Source of the DNA: Vibrio maerlii
GTDB lineage: Bacteria > Pseudomonadota > Gammaproteobacteria > Enterobacterales > Vibrionaceae
Length of the DNA: 64,000 nt
Direction of reading: 5' to 3'
NCBI RefSeq assembly: GCF_003415655.1
Contig: NZ_QRHC01000005.1
Span: 62,001-126,000, forward strand
Shown piece after piece: positions 9,263-19,422 of the stretch. The notes beneath the pieces were generated by a model that saw only the letters and a program-made list of their open reading frames with translations, did no database searches and had not been told where the DNA came from. The stretch's first letter is position 1; each line of letters starts with the position of its first letter. Position numbers and translations under genes: made by a program.

Positions 9263-10270
9263 TTAGTTTCTATCCAATCCAAAGTGCAGATACGACCGAT
9301 CAGTAGCAATTCGCCCTCTAGGAGTTCGTTGCAAGTAACCTTGTTGTATTAGATAAGGCTCTAAAACATCTTCAATCGTGTCTTTCTCTTCACCAATTGC
9401 TGCCGCTAAGTTGTCGAGGCCTACAGGCCCACCGCCAAATTTTTCCATAATTGCGAGCAGAAGCTTTCTGTCCATGTAATCGAAGCCCTGATTATCGACA
9501 TCCAACATATTAAGAGCATTATCGGCAACGTTCTGGCATATATGGCCATTACCCTTCACTTCTGCAAAATCTCTCACACGACGAAGTAAACGGTTGGCGA
9601 TACGCGGTGTGCCACGAGCACGGCGCGCAACCTCCAACGCCCCCTCCGACTCCATGGAGAGGTTTAGACAATCTGCACTACGCTGAACAATGTGCTGAAG
9701 ATCCTCAATCTTGTAGTACTCCAGACGTTGAACAATACCAAATCGATCGCGAAGCGGTGACGTCAAAGATCCGGCACGTGTCGTCGCGCCAATCAAAGTA
9801 AACGGTGGAAGGTCAATCTTAATCGAACGGGCGGCTGGTCCTTCGCCAATCATGATATCGAGTTGGTAATCCTCCATTGCAGGATAAAGTACTTCTTCCA
9901 CCATAGGGCTCAAACGGTGGATCTCATCAATGAACAAGATGTCGTTTTCTTCAAGGTTAGTCAGAAGTGCCGCCAAATCACCCGCTTTTTCCAATACAGG
10001 ACCAGAGGTCGTGCGAATGTTCACTTCCATCTCGTTAGCAACGATATTCGCTAGTGTGGTTTTACCAAGGCCAGGGGGACCAAAAATTAGCAAATGATCA
10101 AGGGCTTCATTACGTAACTGCGCCGCTTTAATGAAAATTTCCATTTGATCACGTACGTGATCCTGTCCTCGGTAATCAGCTAACTTTTTAGGACGTATAG
10201 CACGGTCAATCACATCTTCTTCTTTGAAGACTGGATTCTCAGGTGCAATAAGGCGATCTGCTTCGATCAT
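9263..10270 (-). CDS. ruvB: Holliday junction branch migration ATPase RuvB
   Basis: RuvB is the hexameric AAA+ motor that drives branch migration with RuvA. The 335-residue protein has Walker [10 protein letters not shown] (about residue 64), Walker B DEIH, sensor 1 GATTRAG, and the C-terminal winged helix with TPRGR. Its ribosome binding site (AGGAA, 9 bases before ATG) is contributed by a CTAG-rich repeat that fills the ruvA-ruvB gap. Length is standard. Confidence 0.98.
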   Translation of the reverse strand: MIEADRLIAPENPVFKEEDVIDRAIRPKKLADYRGQDHVRDQMEIFIKAAQLRNEALDHLLIFGPPGLGKTTLANIVANEMEVNIRTTSGPVLEKAGDLAALLTNLEENDILFIDEIHRLSPMVEEVLYPAMEDYQLDIMIGEGPAARSIKIDLPPFTLIGATTRAGSLTSPLRDRFGIVQRLEYYKIEDLQHIVQRSADCLNLSMESEGALEVARRARGTPRIANRLLRRVRDFAEVKGNGHICQNVADNALNMLDVDNQGFDYMDRKLLLAIMEKFGGGPVGLDNLAAAIGEEKDTIEDVLEPYLIQQGYLQRTPRGRIATDRSYLHFGLDRN

Positions 10271-10278
10271 AGGTTTGA

Positions 10279-10356
10279 TTTCCTAGTTGCAAGAATCCTA
10301 GCGCCTAGAAAGGAGTTCGGAAATTCTGGGAACTCACTTCTAGGTACTAGGAACTT
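10279..10356. repeat. CTAG-rich dispersed repeat, copy 1 (ruvA-ruvB gap)
   Basis: About 78 bp fills nearly all of the gap between ruvA and ruvB. Its left part (TTCCTAGTTG-AAGA-TCCTAG-GCCTAGAAA) and right end (TTCTAGG-ACTAGGAACT) align with copy 2 at 15901-15981. The ends are inverted (TTCCTAG/CTAGGAA), and CTAG occurs five times. Read on the minus strand, the left end gives AGGAA 9 bases before the ruvB start codon. I do not recognise a named repeat family. Confidence 0.75.
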
Positions 10357-10362
10357 ATACAT

Positions 10363-10977
10363 TTAAACCATTGATTTCAGTGCTTCACGGATGAGCTCTT
10401 CACTACTCATACCCGCTTTAGCAACTTGGCTAACAACTTTAGACGCTTGAGCTGGCTTATAGCCTAGAGCAAGGAGTGCACTCACCGCTTCTTCTTCAGC
10501 GTTTTGTTCCGGTACAGGCGAAGAGTCAATTGGAGCTGCGTCTGTAGCAGGAGTAAAGAGATCACCTGCGCCCCAGCCTTTCAGGCGGTCTTTCATTTCG
10601 ACGACTAGGCGTTCAGCCGTCTTCTTACCTACGCCAGGAAGTTTGACCAGCGTTGAAATATCTTCTCGTTCAACACAAGCTACGAATTGGCTTGCTGTCA
10701 TACCAGAAAGAATTCCCAGCCCCAGTTTGGGACCAACACCATTGGCTTTGATTACTTCTCTAAACAGAGAACGCTCTTTAACGGTATTGAAACCATAAAG
10801 CAGTTGCGCATCCTCGCGAACAACAAAGTGAGTGTAAATAATCGCTTCTTCACCAATGTTTGGTAATTCGTAAAAACAGCTCATTGGCATTTGAACTTCA
10901 TAACCAATGCCGTTCACTTCAATTAATAATTCTGGTGGTTGCTTTTCAATAAGCGTTCCGCGAAGACGTCCAATCAC
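10363..10977 (-). CDS. ruvA: Holliday junction DNA-binding protein RuvA
   Basis: RuvA tetramers bind four-way junctions and load RuvB. I start it at the GTG ending at 10977, giving (M)IGRLRGTL, the family N-terminus, and 204 residues, the usual length; a longer frame from 11007 adds ten unrelated residues. The OB domain is at about 1-63, the helix-hairpin-helix region at 70-140 includes [12 protein letters not shown], and a linker leads to the RuvB-binding C-terminal domain ([13 protein letters not shown]). Confidence 0.96.
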   Translation of the reverse strand: MIGRLRGTLIEKQPPELLIEVNGIGYEVQMPMSCFYELPNIGEEAIIYTHFVVREDAQLLYGFNTVKERSLFREVIKANGVGPKLGLGILSGMTASQFVACVEREDISTLVKLPGVGKKTAERLVVEMKDRLKGWGAGDLFTPATDAAPIDSSPVPEQNAEEEAVSALLALGYKPAQASKVVSQVAKAGMSSEELIREALKSMV

Positions 10978-11113
10978 TTCATATACCCATAACAATAAAT
11001 TTGTCACAGAATAATAAAGAACTGGATAGACATCCAGTCCTTTCCGAGAGATTCACAATATAGAAGAGATTTTGTTCACTATCCGAGCAGTCAGCAAACA
11101 GTTATAGAAGAAG

Positions 11114-11308
11114 TTAGTATTTTCGGGTTTTACGGATAATTAAACCCAACATCATAGTGAACACCGCGATCGCACAAGAGATCATACCCGTCCACTTTTC
11201 ATTACCTGTGAGCCTTTGCATGTTGAGACCTAGCGTAAAGAACAGCATGCCAACTAGGTAAGACAGACGTTCATATTCTCTGGCTTTATCCTTGCCTTTC
11301 TGCACCAC
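11114..11308 (-). CDS. Small two-helix membrane protein between ruvC and ruvA
   Basis: This 64-residue frame starts at GTG (11306-11308) with AAGGA 8-9 bases upstream. It has a charged N-terminus (KGKDKAREYERL), two hydrophobic stretches (about 17-31 and 42-57) and a basic tail (RKTRKY). It lies in the ruvC-ruvA gap in the same orientation, where enterobacteria have other inserted genes. I do not recognise the family; the ribosome binding site and topology support a real membrane protein of unknown role. Confidence 0.7.
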   Translation of the reverse strand: MVQKGKDKAREYERLSYLVGMLFFTLGLNMQRLTGNEKWTGMISCAIAVFTMMLGLIIRKTRKY

Positions 11309-11445
11309 TTATTATTCCTTCAGTTGCATTTAACACAATAACAACATGGCAAACTGTAATTTACAATAGGGAGAATGTCATTTCGATATCAATTGCTTCT
11401 TTATTACTCTTTAACTGTTACGTGAAGCACACTCAGTATCTGTTG

Positions 11446-11967
11446 CTAACGATATCGCCCCTTTCTTGCCCCTGTCGCCTTCCCTGCTAAGGCAACCAAT
11501 GTCTTGTTGGTATTCGCATGACAAATCGCAACACCCAATGCATCAGCTGCATCAGCTTGTGGTTTTGCTGGCAGCTTTAGCATGTGCTGAACCATATGCT
11601 GAACTTGTGACTTATCTGCCCCACCAGTGCCTACCACCGCTTGCTTAATCAAACGTGCCGCATACTCATGAACTGGCAGATCCGCATTTACAGCTGCCAC
11701 TATCGCACTGCCTCTTGCTTGACCTAGCTTTAGTGCAGAATCGGCGTTTTTAGACATAAAGACCTGCTCAATAGCAAACACATCAGGTTGAAACTGGGTG
11801 ATGATTTCTGTGACACCCGCGTAAATCTGCCTCAAACGTCCTGGAAGTTCTTTCTCTGACATGCGAATACATCCGCTACCTAAATACTGAAGATGCCTTC
11901 CTTGCTGTCGGATAACGCCGTAACCGGTAATACGGGAGCCTGGATCTATTCCAAGAATGATGGACAT
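11446..11967 (-). CDS. ruvC: Crossover junction endonuclease RuvC
   Basis: RuvC resolves Holliday junctions by symmetric nicking. The 173-residue protein begins with [14 protein letters not shown], giving the first catalytic Asp (Asp8); a Glu in AIEQVF and Asp residues in the [13 protein letters not shown] segment complete the acidic RNase-H-like active site. It starts the ruvC-(small protein)-ruvA-ruvB group. The terminator of aspS lies just upstream. Confidence 0.97.
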   Translation of the reverse strand: MSIILGIDPGSRITGYGVIRQQGRHLQYLGSGCIRMSEKELPGRLRQIYAGVTEIITQFQPDVFAIEQVFMSKNADSALKLGQARGSAIVAAVNADLPVHEYAARLIKQAVVGTGGADKSQVQHMVQHMLKLPAKPQADAADALGVAICHANTNKTLVALAGKATGARKGRYR

Positions 11968-12020
11968 TTAAACCACTGATTATTTATACATATATTTGTA
12001 CTTAGTATATCGAAGACGAA

Positions 12021-12054
12021 AAAAAATGCCCGCGAAAATTCGCGGGCATTTTTA
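12021..12054. terminator. Terminator after aspS
   Basis: AAATGCCCGCGAA pairs with TTCGCGGGCATTT across a 2-base loop, with T runs on either strand. On the minus strand it lies 20 bases past the aspS stop and ahead of ruvC. Confidence 0.88.
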
Positions 12055-12073
12055 ATCAGCGGAGAAAGAAAAA

Positions 12074-13849
12074 TTACTCTTCTTCTTTCTCCGCTGCTTT
12101 CACAGCAATTGCTAGCTCTTCAAGCGCTGCTGGGTTAGCTAGGCTTGGTGCGTCTGTTAGTAGACATGAAGCATTCGTTGTTTTCGGGAAGGCGATAACG
12201 TCACGAATGTTTTCAGTACCACATAGCAGCATAACTAGACGGTCAAGACCGAATGCTAAACCTGCGTGCGGTGGTGTACCGAACTTAAGTGCGTCCAGTA
12301 GGAAGCCGAACTTCGCTTTTTGCTCGTCAGCTTCAATACCTAGGATATCGAATACTGCTGATTGCATTTCAGCGTTGTGGATACGTACAGAACCGCCGCC
12401 CACTTCGTAGCCGTTTAGAACCATGTCGTATGCGTTAGAGTTCGCAGCCGCTGGATTTGCTTTCAGCTCTTCTGCCGTCACACCTAGAGGCGATGTGAAT
12501 GGATGGTGCATTGCGTGTAGGTTGCCTTCGTCGTCTTCTTCAAACATTGGGAAGTCAACAACCCATAATGGTGCCCATGCAGACTCGTTAGTCAGCTCAA
12601 GGTCAGTACCTAATTTTAGACGTAGTGCGCCCATCGCTTCAGAAACTGTGTTTGCTTTGTCTGCACCGAATAGGATGATGTCGCCAGACTCAGCGCCAGT
12701 GCGCTCAAGAATGCCGTTGATCACTTCTTCGTTTAGGAACTTAGCCACTGGAGATTGGATACCTTCCATGCCTGCTGCACGGTCGTTAACCTTCATCCAT
12801 GCCAGGCCTTTCGCGCCGTAGATACCAACGAACTCGCCGTAGCTGTCAATCTGCTTACGAGTTAACTTAGCGCCACCTGGTACGCGGATTACTGCAACAC
12901 GACCTTTCTCGTCGTTAGCAGGGCCAGAGAATACTTTGAACTCAACGTCTTTCACTAGGTCAGCAACGTCTACTAGCTCTAGTGGGTTACGTAGGTCTGG
13001 TTTGTCAGAACCGAAACGACGCATCGCTTCAGAGAATGGCATGATTGGGAACTCGCCTAGATCAACGTCTAGCAGCTCTTGCCACATATCACGAACCATC
13101 TTTTCAGTCGTTGCACGAACTTGCTCAGCGCTCATGAATGATGTTTCGATATCGATCTGTGTGAATTCTGGCTGACGGTCAGCACGTAGGTCTTCATCAC
13201 GGAAACACTTAACGATTTGGTAGTAACGGTCGAAGCCAGACATCATTAGCAGCTGTTTGAATAGCTGTGGAGACTGAGGCAGCGCGTAGAATGAACCTTT
13301 GTGAACACGGCTTGGTACTAGGTAGTCACGTGCACCTTCTGGCGTCGCTTTTGTTAGTACTGGTGTTTCGATGTCTAGGAAACCGTTGTCATCTAGGAAA
13401 CGACGAACAAAGCTTGATGCTTTAGCACGTAGCTTGATGCGGTCACTCATTTCTGGACGACGTAGGTCTAGGTAACGGTATTTTAGACGCTGCTCTTCTG
13501 AGTTCTTCTGGTTGAAGTCTAGTGGCAGAACGTCAGCACGGTTGATGATTTCAAGGCCTGTAGCAATGATCTCTACTTCACCCGTTGCCATGTCTTTGTT
13601 TACTTGGCTGTCTGGACGAACGCGCACTTCACCCGTTAGTTTGATACAGAATTCATTACGAAGTGTGTTAGCTACTTCATACGCATCGGCCATATCTGGG
13701 TCTACAACTACCTGAACGATACCTTCACGATCTCGCATATCGATGAAAATAAGACCGCCCAAATCACGACGACGGTTAACCCAGCCGCAAAGTTCTACAG
13801 TTTGTCCTGCAAGGGACTTGTTCAGGTTACCACAGTAATGGGTACGCAT
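12074..13849 (-). CDS. aspS: Aspartate--tRNA ligase
   Basis: AspRS charges tRNA-Asp. The 591-residue protein is the bacterial class IIb form: N-terminal OB anticodon-binding domain (about 1-105), catalytic core with motif 2 ([18 protein letters not shown]), a GAD insertion (about 290-420) and motif 3 ([13 protein letters not shown]) near the C-terminus. It is transcribed towards ruvC, as in enteric bacteria, and has a well-matched promoter about 200 bases upstream. Confidence 0.98.
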   Translation of the reverse strand: MRTHYCGNLNKSLAGQTVELCGWVNRRRDLGGLIFIDMRDREGIVQVVVDPDMADAYEVANTLRNEFCIKLTGEVRVRPDSQVNKDMATGEVEIIATGLEIINRADVLPLDFNQKNSEEQRLKYRYLDLRRPEMSDRIKLRAKASSFVRRFLDDNGFLDIETPVLTKATPEGARDYLVPSRVHKGSFYALPQSPQLFKQLLMMSGFDRYYQIVKCFRDEDLRADRQPEFTQIDIETSFMSAEQVRATTEKMVRDMWQELLDVDLGEFPIMPFSEAMRRFGSDKPDLRNPLELVDVADLVKDVEFKVFSGPANDEKGRVAVIRVPGGAKLTRKQIDSYGEFVGIYGAKGLAWMKVNDRAAGMEGIQSPVAKFLNEEVINGILERTGAESGDIILFGADKANTVSEAMGALRLKLGTDLELTNESAWAPLWVVDFPMFEEDDEGNLHAMHHPFTSPLGVTAEELKANPAAANSNAYDMVLNGYEVGGGSVRIHNAEMQSAVFDILGIEADEQKAKFGFLLDALKFGTPPHAGLAFGLDRLVMLLCGTENIRDVIAFPKTTNASCLLTDAPSLANPAALEELAIAVKAAEKEEE

Positions 13850-14169
13850 AATGAAATTCCCAATCTCTCTAATAAATTGATTACGTTCTGCTCAACGCAA
13901 AGGCCAAACAGATTAAAGCTCCATTTATACGCTGAAAGTAATCGAAAATCGACTGCTCAGCGTACGAATAATTGTGTTTTATCATGCATTGATGCATTTT
14001 GATACTACAAGTGCTCAAAAGCACATCAATTGATAAATATAAGCCGAGATTATAGCGTGAATTTGGTCATTTCTTCAAAAATCTCGTAATCTAGTTTGGT
14101 CGTGACAATGACTATCTCGGCTCTAGACAATTAGAAAGTGAAATAGAAAAAGGAACTTTAGGAATCATC
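13850..14169. other. Divergent aspS/yecE control region
   Basis: No gene is visible. The stretch contains the likely aspS promoter (14049-14078, minus strand) and a widely spaced inverted repeat AGCCGAGAT (14042-14050)/ATCTCGGCT (14114-14122). A yecE ribosome binding site (AAAGGAAC) lies near 14148. Confidence 0.6.
14049..14078 (-). promoter_or_regulatory. Likely sigma-70 promoter of aspS
   Basis: On the minus strand TTGAAG and a perfect TATAAT are separated by 18 bases. The predicted 5' leader to aspS is about 190 bases. Confidence 0.5.
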
Positions 14170-15054
14170 ATGCTTACCCCTCCTCCGCTTAGACTTGGTT
14201 TAACCATGTGGTCACACAATAACTGGCAACAAGGCTTTTACGGCTCAGGTACCAAGCCAAACGAGCGATTGGAGCGCTACGCCCAAGTTTTCAATACCGT
14301 CGAGGGCAACACCACGTTCTACGCGACACCGAATATCAGCACAGTGAACAACTGGAAATCGGCGACTAGTGATGATTTTCGCTTCACCTTTAAACTACCA
14401 CAAGCGATAACCCACCAGCAGATGCTGAAAGGCTGTCAAAGCGAGCTTAAAGCATTTATGCAGGTTATGGCGCCGCTTCACGAACGCATTGGTCAGTGGA
14501 CAATCCAACTACCTGCTGCCTTTGGTCCTGAGCACTTTGAGACACTCAAACAATTTTGTGCTCTATTTCCTGACGATTTTCAAATCGGTATAGAAGTGCG
14601 ACACTCGGCTTTTTTCGCCAAAGGTAATGAAGAAAAAGCATTTAATCATTGGTTAATCGAGAATGGTTACGACCGTATAATTATGGACAGTCGCCCTGTA
14701 TTTTCTGAACACCTCACTGAACAGCATCCACACTATAAATCTTTATTGGATGCACAACAGAAAAAGCCCAAGGTTCCGGTACATGCTATCGCGACAGCCA
14801 ACAACCCGATGGTTCGATTTATCGGTCATCCGCAAGAAGAAAAGAACATCGCGTTCTTCAAACCTTGGATAAGCAAATTACCTGTATGGATTAAGGAAGG
14901 TAAACAACCCTACCTCATGATCCACACTTCAGATAACGTCATTGCCCCCGAGCTGGCTGCCAATTTATATAAGACACTTCAGAATTCTATACATTTACCG
15001 GACTTGGCAACTTTCCCAGCCCTTGGTGGCAACAATCAAATACAGATGTTTTGA
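14170..15054 (+). CDS. yecE: DUF72 (YecE-like) protein
   Basis: The 294-residue protein belongs to the YecE/DUF72 TIM-barrel family: it opens with LRLGLTMWSHNNW, contains NTVEGNTTFYATP near residue 45 and a C-terminal SDNVIAPELAANLY segment. No enzymatic activity is settled for the family. A ribosome binding site (AAAGGAAC) precedes the ATG. It lies directly before cmoA-cmoB, the same neighbourhood as in Escherichia coli (aspS, yecE, cmoA, cmoB). Confidence 0.88.
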   Translation: MLTPPPLRLGLTMWSHNNWQQGFYGSGTKPNERLERYAQVFNTVEGNTTFYATPNISTVNNWKSATSDDFRFTFKLPQAITHQQMLKGCQSELKAFMQVMAPLHERIGQWTIQLPAAFGPEHFETLKQFCALFPDDFQIGIEVRHSAFFAKGNEEKAFNHWLIENGYDRIIMDSRPVFSEHLTEQHPHYKSLLDAQQKKPKVPVHAIATANNPMVRFIGHPQEEKNIAFFKPWISKLPVWIKEGKQPYLMIHTSDNVIAPELAANLYKTLQNSIHLPDLATFPALGGNNQIQMF

Positions 15055-15073
15055 CTATAGTTTTCTCTTACAC

Positions 15074-15895
<822 letters not shown>

Positions 15896-15900
15896 AATAA

Positions 15901-15981
15901 TAGTTCCTAGTTGAAAGATCCTAGTGCCTAGAAAAGCACTAAAGAACATCTCTAGGAACTAGAAACTCATTTCTAGGAACT
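15901..15981. repeat. CTAG-rich dispersed repeat, copy 2 (cmoA-cmoB gap)
   Basis: About 80 bp almost fills the cmoA-cmoB gap and aligns with copy 1 (10279-10356) over the left third and right end, with a divergent middle. It contains AGTTCCTAG at the left and CTAGGAACT twice at the right, so it can fold back on itself. The last CTAGGAA places AGGAA 8 bases before the cmoB ATG, and this is the only plausible ribosome binding site there. Confidence 0.78.
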
Positions 15982-15987
15982 CTATCC

Positions 15988-16959
15988 ATGTTTAACTTTG
16001 CCAATTTCTATCAACTCATCGCTCAAGATACGCGCCTTCAGCCGTGGCTAAATGTTCTTCCACAACAGCTAACAGATTGGCAAAACGCAGAACACGGTGA
16101 TTTCGACCGTTGGCTTCGTGCTTTAAACAAGATCCCGCAAGGCGCACCCGATCAAGTAGATCTAAAAAACTCCGTAACGCTGACTAACGATACGCCTCAC
16201 CATCAAGGTGAACTTAAGAAGTTAGAAAATTTACTGAAGACGTTCCATCCTTGGCGTAAAGGCCCATACACCGTACACAGTATTCATATTGATACTGAGT
16301 GGCGCAGTGATTGGAAATGGGACCGTGTGCTTCCTCATATTTCTCCATTAAAGAACCGTAGCGTACTCGACGTGGGTTGCGGTAATGGCTACCACATGTG
16401 GCGAATGCTAGGAGAAGGTGCACGCTTAACTGTGGGTATCGACCCTTCACATCTATTTCTGATTCAGTTTGAAGCGATTCGTAAACTAATGGGTGATGAT
16501 CAGCGCGCTCACCTACTTCCGTTGGGTATTGAACAATTACCAAAACTAGAAGCGTTTGACACCGTTTTTAGCATGGGTGTGCTTTACCATCGCCGCTCTC
16601 CACTTGATCATTTAATCCAGCTAAAAGACCAATTGGTATCTGGTGGTGAACTGATTCTAGAAACCTTGGTTATCGAAGGCGATGAAAACGCAGTACTAGT
16701 ACCTGCCGATCGTTATGCTCAGATGCGTAATGTATATTTCTTCCCTTCTGCGCGCGCACTTAAGCGTTGGTTAGAGCAAACTGGCTTCGTCAATGTTCGT
16801 ATCGTGGATGAGAATGTGACCACAGTTGGTGAACAACGCACTACTAATTGGATGACACACAATTCGCTACCTGATTATCTTGACCCAAATGACCCAAGTA
16901 AGACGGTTGAGGGTCACCCTGCACCTCGTCGCGCGATTTTGGTGGCTGATAAACCATAA
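15988..16959 (+). CDS. cmoB: tRNA U34 carboxymethyltransferase CmoB
   Basis: CmoB transfers the carboxymethyl group from carboxy-SAM to 5-hydroxyuridine at tRNA position 34, making cmo5U. The 323-residue protein has the Rossmann SAM-site motif [16 protein letters not shown] near residue 125 and the CmoB-typical [15 protein letters not shown] and NVYFFPS segments. Its Shine-Dalgarno comes from the upstream CTAG repeat. A strong terminator follows at 17017-17044. Confidence 0.97.
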   Translation: MFNFANFYQLIAQDTRLQPWLNVLPQQLTDWQNAEHGDFDRWLRALNKIPQGAPDQVDLKNSVTLTNDTPHHQGELKKLENLLKTFHPWRKGPYTVHSIHIDTEWRSDWKWDRVLPHISPLKNRSVLDVGCGNGYHMWRMLGEGARLTVGIDPSHLFLIQFEAIRKLMGDDQRAHLLPLGIEQLPKLEAFDTVFSMGVLYHRRSPLDHLIQLKDQLVSGGELILETLVIEGDENAVLVPADRYAQMRNVYFFPSARALKRWLEQTGFVNVRIVDENVTTVGEQRTTNWMTHNSLPDYLDPNDPSKTVEGHPAPRRAILVADKP

Positions 16960-17016
16960 TTGACACATTTTTTACTTGGCTATTCTATAAAGTCAGGTAA
17001 TCTGCATGCAAACTTC

Positions 17017-17044
17017 AAAAGGATGCTTCTCGCATCCTTTTTTG
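17017..17044 (+). terminator. Terminator after cmoB
   Basis: AAAAGGATGC pairs with GCATCCTTTT across TTCTC and runs into seven T. Confidence 0.9.
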
Positions 17045-17097
17045 TAAGCTACACTTCACAAATAACAACAACTTAGTTACGTTTTATAAGGTCGTTG

Positions 17098-17850
17098 ATG
17101 TACAAATTATTCGTTACCGCTGCTATGATTTCTTTAACAGCAGGGTGTGCAACCAAACAATTAGAAACGAACCATCAAGAAACACTCGGCACACTTAAGA
17201 ATATCGAGAGTAAATTTGATAACAAATTAGAAAAAATTGAGTCACAACTTAACGAGCAAGACCATTATATTTATAGCCTTGAACAAGAAATGTTGGTTTT
17301 GCGCTCAAAAGTTGACTCGCTAACTCACTTAGCAGCAGCTCGACAAGCAGAGGAGCACGCCAAACTTGAACAGGAAGGTGAGTTGGAAGTGGCAGTCATG
17401 CCACGAATTGCTCCAATCAATGCCCCTGTAGTTCTAGGTTCTGTTGAAAAAGTAACGATTAACGACATCGATACCAATTTTGATGCTCGTATTGATACTG
17501 GTGCACAAACATCGTCGATCAACGCGTCAGATATTCAAGAGTTCGAAAGAAATGGTAAACGCTGGGTTCGTTTCCATATGTTCGATGAAACACAACCTGA
17601 ACTATCAGAAGTATGGATTGAGTCACCAGTAATCCGATTTGCGAAAATTCGCCAATCAACCAGTTCTGAAACTGAACGCAGAGCCGTTGTAGAGCTTTGG
17701 GTGAAGCTTGGAGCTGTTCGAGAAAAAGCACAATTTACGTTGGCCGACCGCTCTCACATGAGCCACCCAGTTTTACTGGGTAGAGAGTTTATCAAGGACA
17801 TCGCGTTGGTTGATGTAAGTAAACAATTTATTCATTCGGAAGAAAACTAA
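17098..17850 (+). CDS. Retropepsin-like (RimK/LysX-associated) lipoprotein protease
   Basis: The 250-residue protein has a lipoprotein signal with lipobox TAGC (Cys17), a coiled coil (about 25-90), and a C-terminal domain (about 110-250) of the family commonly labelled ATP-dependent zinc protease. The sequence shows no zinc-binding HExxH; instead ARIDTGAQTSS at 131-140 carries the Asp-Thr-Gly-Ala signature of retropepsin-type aspartic proteases, and GREF lies near the end. The family label therefore looks misleading here. It starts at ATG 17098 (AAGG upstream), 62 bases before the inactive transglutaminase gene. A role as an envelope protease acting with the next two genes is inferred. Confidence 0.8.
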   Translation: MYKLFVTAAMISLTAGCATKQLETNHQETLGTLKNIESKFDNKLEKIESQLNEQDHYIYSLEQEMLVLRSKVDSLTHLAAARQAEEHAKLEQEGELEVAVMPRIAPINAPVVLGSVEKVTINDIDTNFDARIDTGAQTSSINASDIQEFERNGKRWVRFHMFDETQPELSEVWIESPVIRFAKIRQSTSSETERRAVVELWVKLGAVREKAQFTLADRSHMSHPVLLGREFIKDIALVDVSKQFIHSEEN

Positions 17851-17912
17851 GATCCGACAGCTGAATCTTACTAATAACAAAGCTTAACGATCTAAAAACG
17901 ATAGGACTGTTT

Positions 17913-19418
17913 ATGACTTCAAAAGTGCCATTTTATATAGCGGTTGCACTACTCATCGTGAGTGGTATCGCGTTGAGTGTCTTAAGACATGACAACTACG
18001 GCGTACCTTGGACTCCGGGCGAATCTAGGCAAATATGGGATATTGAGGCTCGTGTTGAATTTCAGGCGCTAGGGGAAGCCGCTAAGGTTTCATTAGCAGC
18101 ACCAAACACGCAAGATGGCTATACGCTGATCACGGAATCAGCATCTTCTCCGGGTTACGGCGTTTCTTATGTCAGTTCTGACTCTGGTCGCCGAGCTGAA
18201 TGGTCTATACGCGAGGCCAATGGCGCACAAACCATTTATTACAAAGTTCAATTCTTAGTCGACGAGCAAGCAAACCCAGAAATAGAAGCTCCTACAGCGG
18301 AAGTTGAACAACCAACGTTTGATGGCCCAGTAGAGGCTGCAGCGATTGCTCTTATTGATAAAGCAACACAACGTTCAGCAGACAACATCACTTTTACGCG
18401 CGAACTTATCAAGGCTCTGAACGATAAAGACAGCCAAAACGCAGCACTTTTCCTAGCGAATATGGAAAAATCGCAAGCACTTGAAAAACTTCTTTCCTAC
18501 GCAAAAGTCCCAAGTAAGTTAGTTGGTGTGGTTGAGCTAGAAGATGGCCGCCGCCGTCAACTTATCCAGCAAATGGTCCAAGTTTGGAGTGGAGATAGCT
18601 GGGAGCTATTTAGCCCTGAATCGCCTACACAAACGTTTGACGCTAATGTTCTAATCTGGGATGAGTCGAATGTTTCTTTGCTTGATGTCATCGGAGGTAA
18701 GAACAGCCAAGTTCATTTCTCGATGATTGCACAAGACATTAGCCCACGAGATGCAACCGCTCAGAAAGTAGAAGCAGACCAGTTACTTAACTTTTCAATC
18801 CATAGCTTGCCGTTAGAAGAACAATCGATGTTCAAAACCATCATGTTGATCCCTATCGGTGCGCTTATCGTGGTATTCCTTCGCGTCATCATCGGCTTGA
18901 AAACATCAGGTACCTTCATGCCAGTGCTAATCGCAGTTGCGTTTGTACAAACTCAACTTGTGACTGGTATCGTTGGTTTCCTATTGATTGTCGGTACCGG
19001 TCTGATTATCCGAAGCTATCTATCCAAACTTAACCTTCTGTTAGTTGCGAGGATCTCTGCGGTCATTATCACCGTGATCTTGATCATCGGTGCCTTTACC
19101 GTTGTCGCATTCAAGATTGGATTAACCGCGGGACTATCAATTACCTTCTTCCCTATGATTATCCTTTCTTGGACAATCGAACGTATGTCTATCCTTTGGG
19201 AAGAGGAAGGGCCAAAAGAAGTCGTGCTGCAAGGTGGCGGCTCATTAATGACAGCTGTACTGGTTTATTTGGCAATGACCAACCCGTACGTCCAACACCT
19301 GACGTTTAACTTCATTGGTCTACAGCTTATCGTCCTTGCATGTATCTTACTACTTGGTACATACACAGGTTACCGCCTAACCGAGCTACGTCGTTTTAAA
19401 CCACTAGCGGAGGACTAA
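17913..19418 (+). CDS. Inactive transglutaminase fused to 7 membrane helices
   Basis: The 501-residue protein has an N-terminal membrane anchor (about 6-24), a periplasmic region of about 280 residues, and a C-terminal membrane block from about 305 to 490 with roughly seven helices. The transglutaminase-like part lies near 140-240; where active enzymes have a HAW motif and an Asp-Pro this one has MVQVW (221-225) and SP (234-235), so the catalytic residues are lost. The family is always found beside an ATP-grasp ligase and a retropepsin-like gene, as here. It probably senses or scaffolds; its substrate is unknown. Confidence 0.82.
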   Translation: MTSKVPFYIAVALLIVSGIALSVLRHDNYGVPWTPGESRQIWDIEARVEFQALGEAAKVSLAAPNTQDGYTLITESASSPGYGVSYVSSDSGRRAEWSIREANGAQTIYYKVQFLVDEQANPEIEAPTAEVEQPTFDGPVEAAAIALIDKATQRSADNITFTRELIKALNDKDSQNAALFLANMEKSQALEKLLSYAKVPSKLVGVVELEDGRRRQLIQQMVQVWSGDSWELFSPESPTQTFDANVLIWDESNVSLLDVIGGKNSQVHFSMIAQDISPRDATAQKVEADQLLNFSIHSLPLEEQSMFKTIMLIPIGALIVVFLRVIIGLKTSGTFMPVLIAVAFVQTQLVTGIVGFLLIVGTGLIIRSYLSKLNLLLVARISAVIITVILIIGAFTVVAFKIGLTAGLSITFFPMIILSWTIERMSILWEEEGPKEVVLQGGGSLMTAVLVYLAMTNPYVQHLTFNFIGLQLIVLACILLLGTYTGYRLTELRRFKPLAED

Positions 19419-19422
19419 GCCT

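Noticed and set aside
10363-11007. Longer start for ruvA at 11007
   Set aside because: The family N-terminus IGRLRG begins at the GTG at 10977.
12423-12821. A 132-codon plus-strand frame opposite aspS
   Set aside because: aspS is a clear full-length gene; the antisense frame follows from its codon usage.
16214-16543. A 109-codon minus-strand frame opposite cmoB
   Set aside because: cmoB is fully supported on the plus strand; this is a shadow frame.
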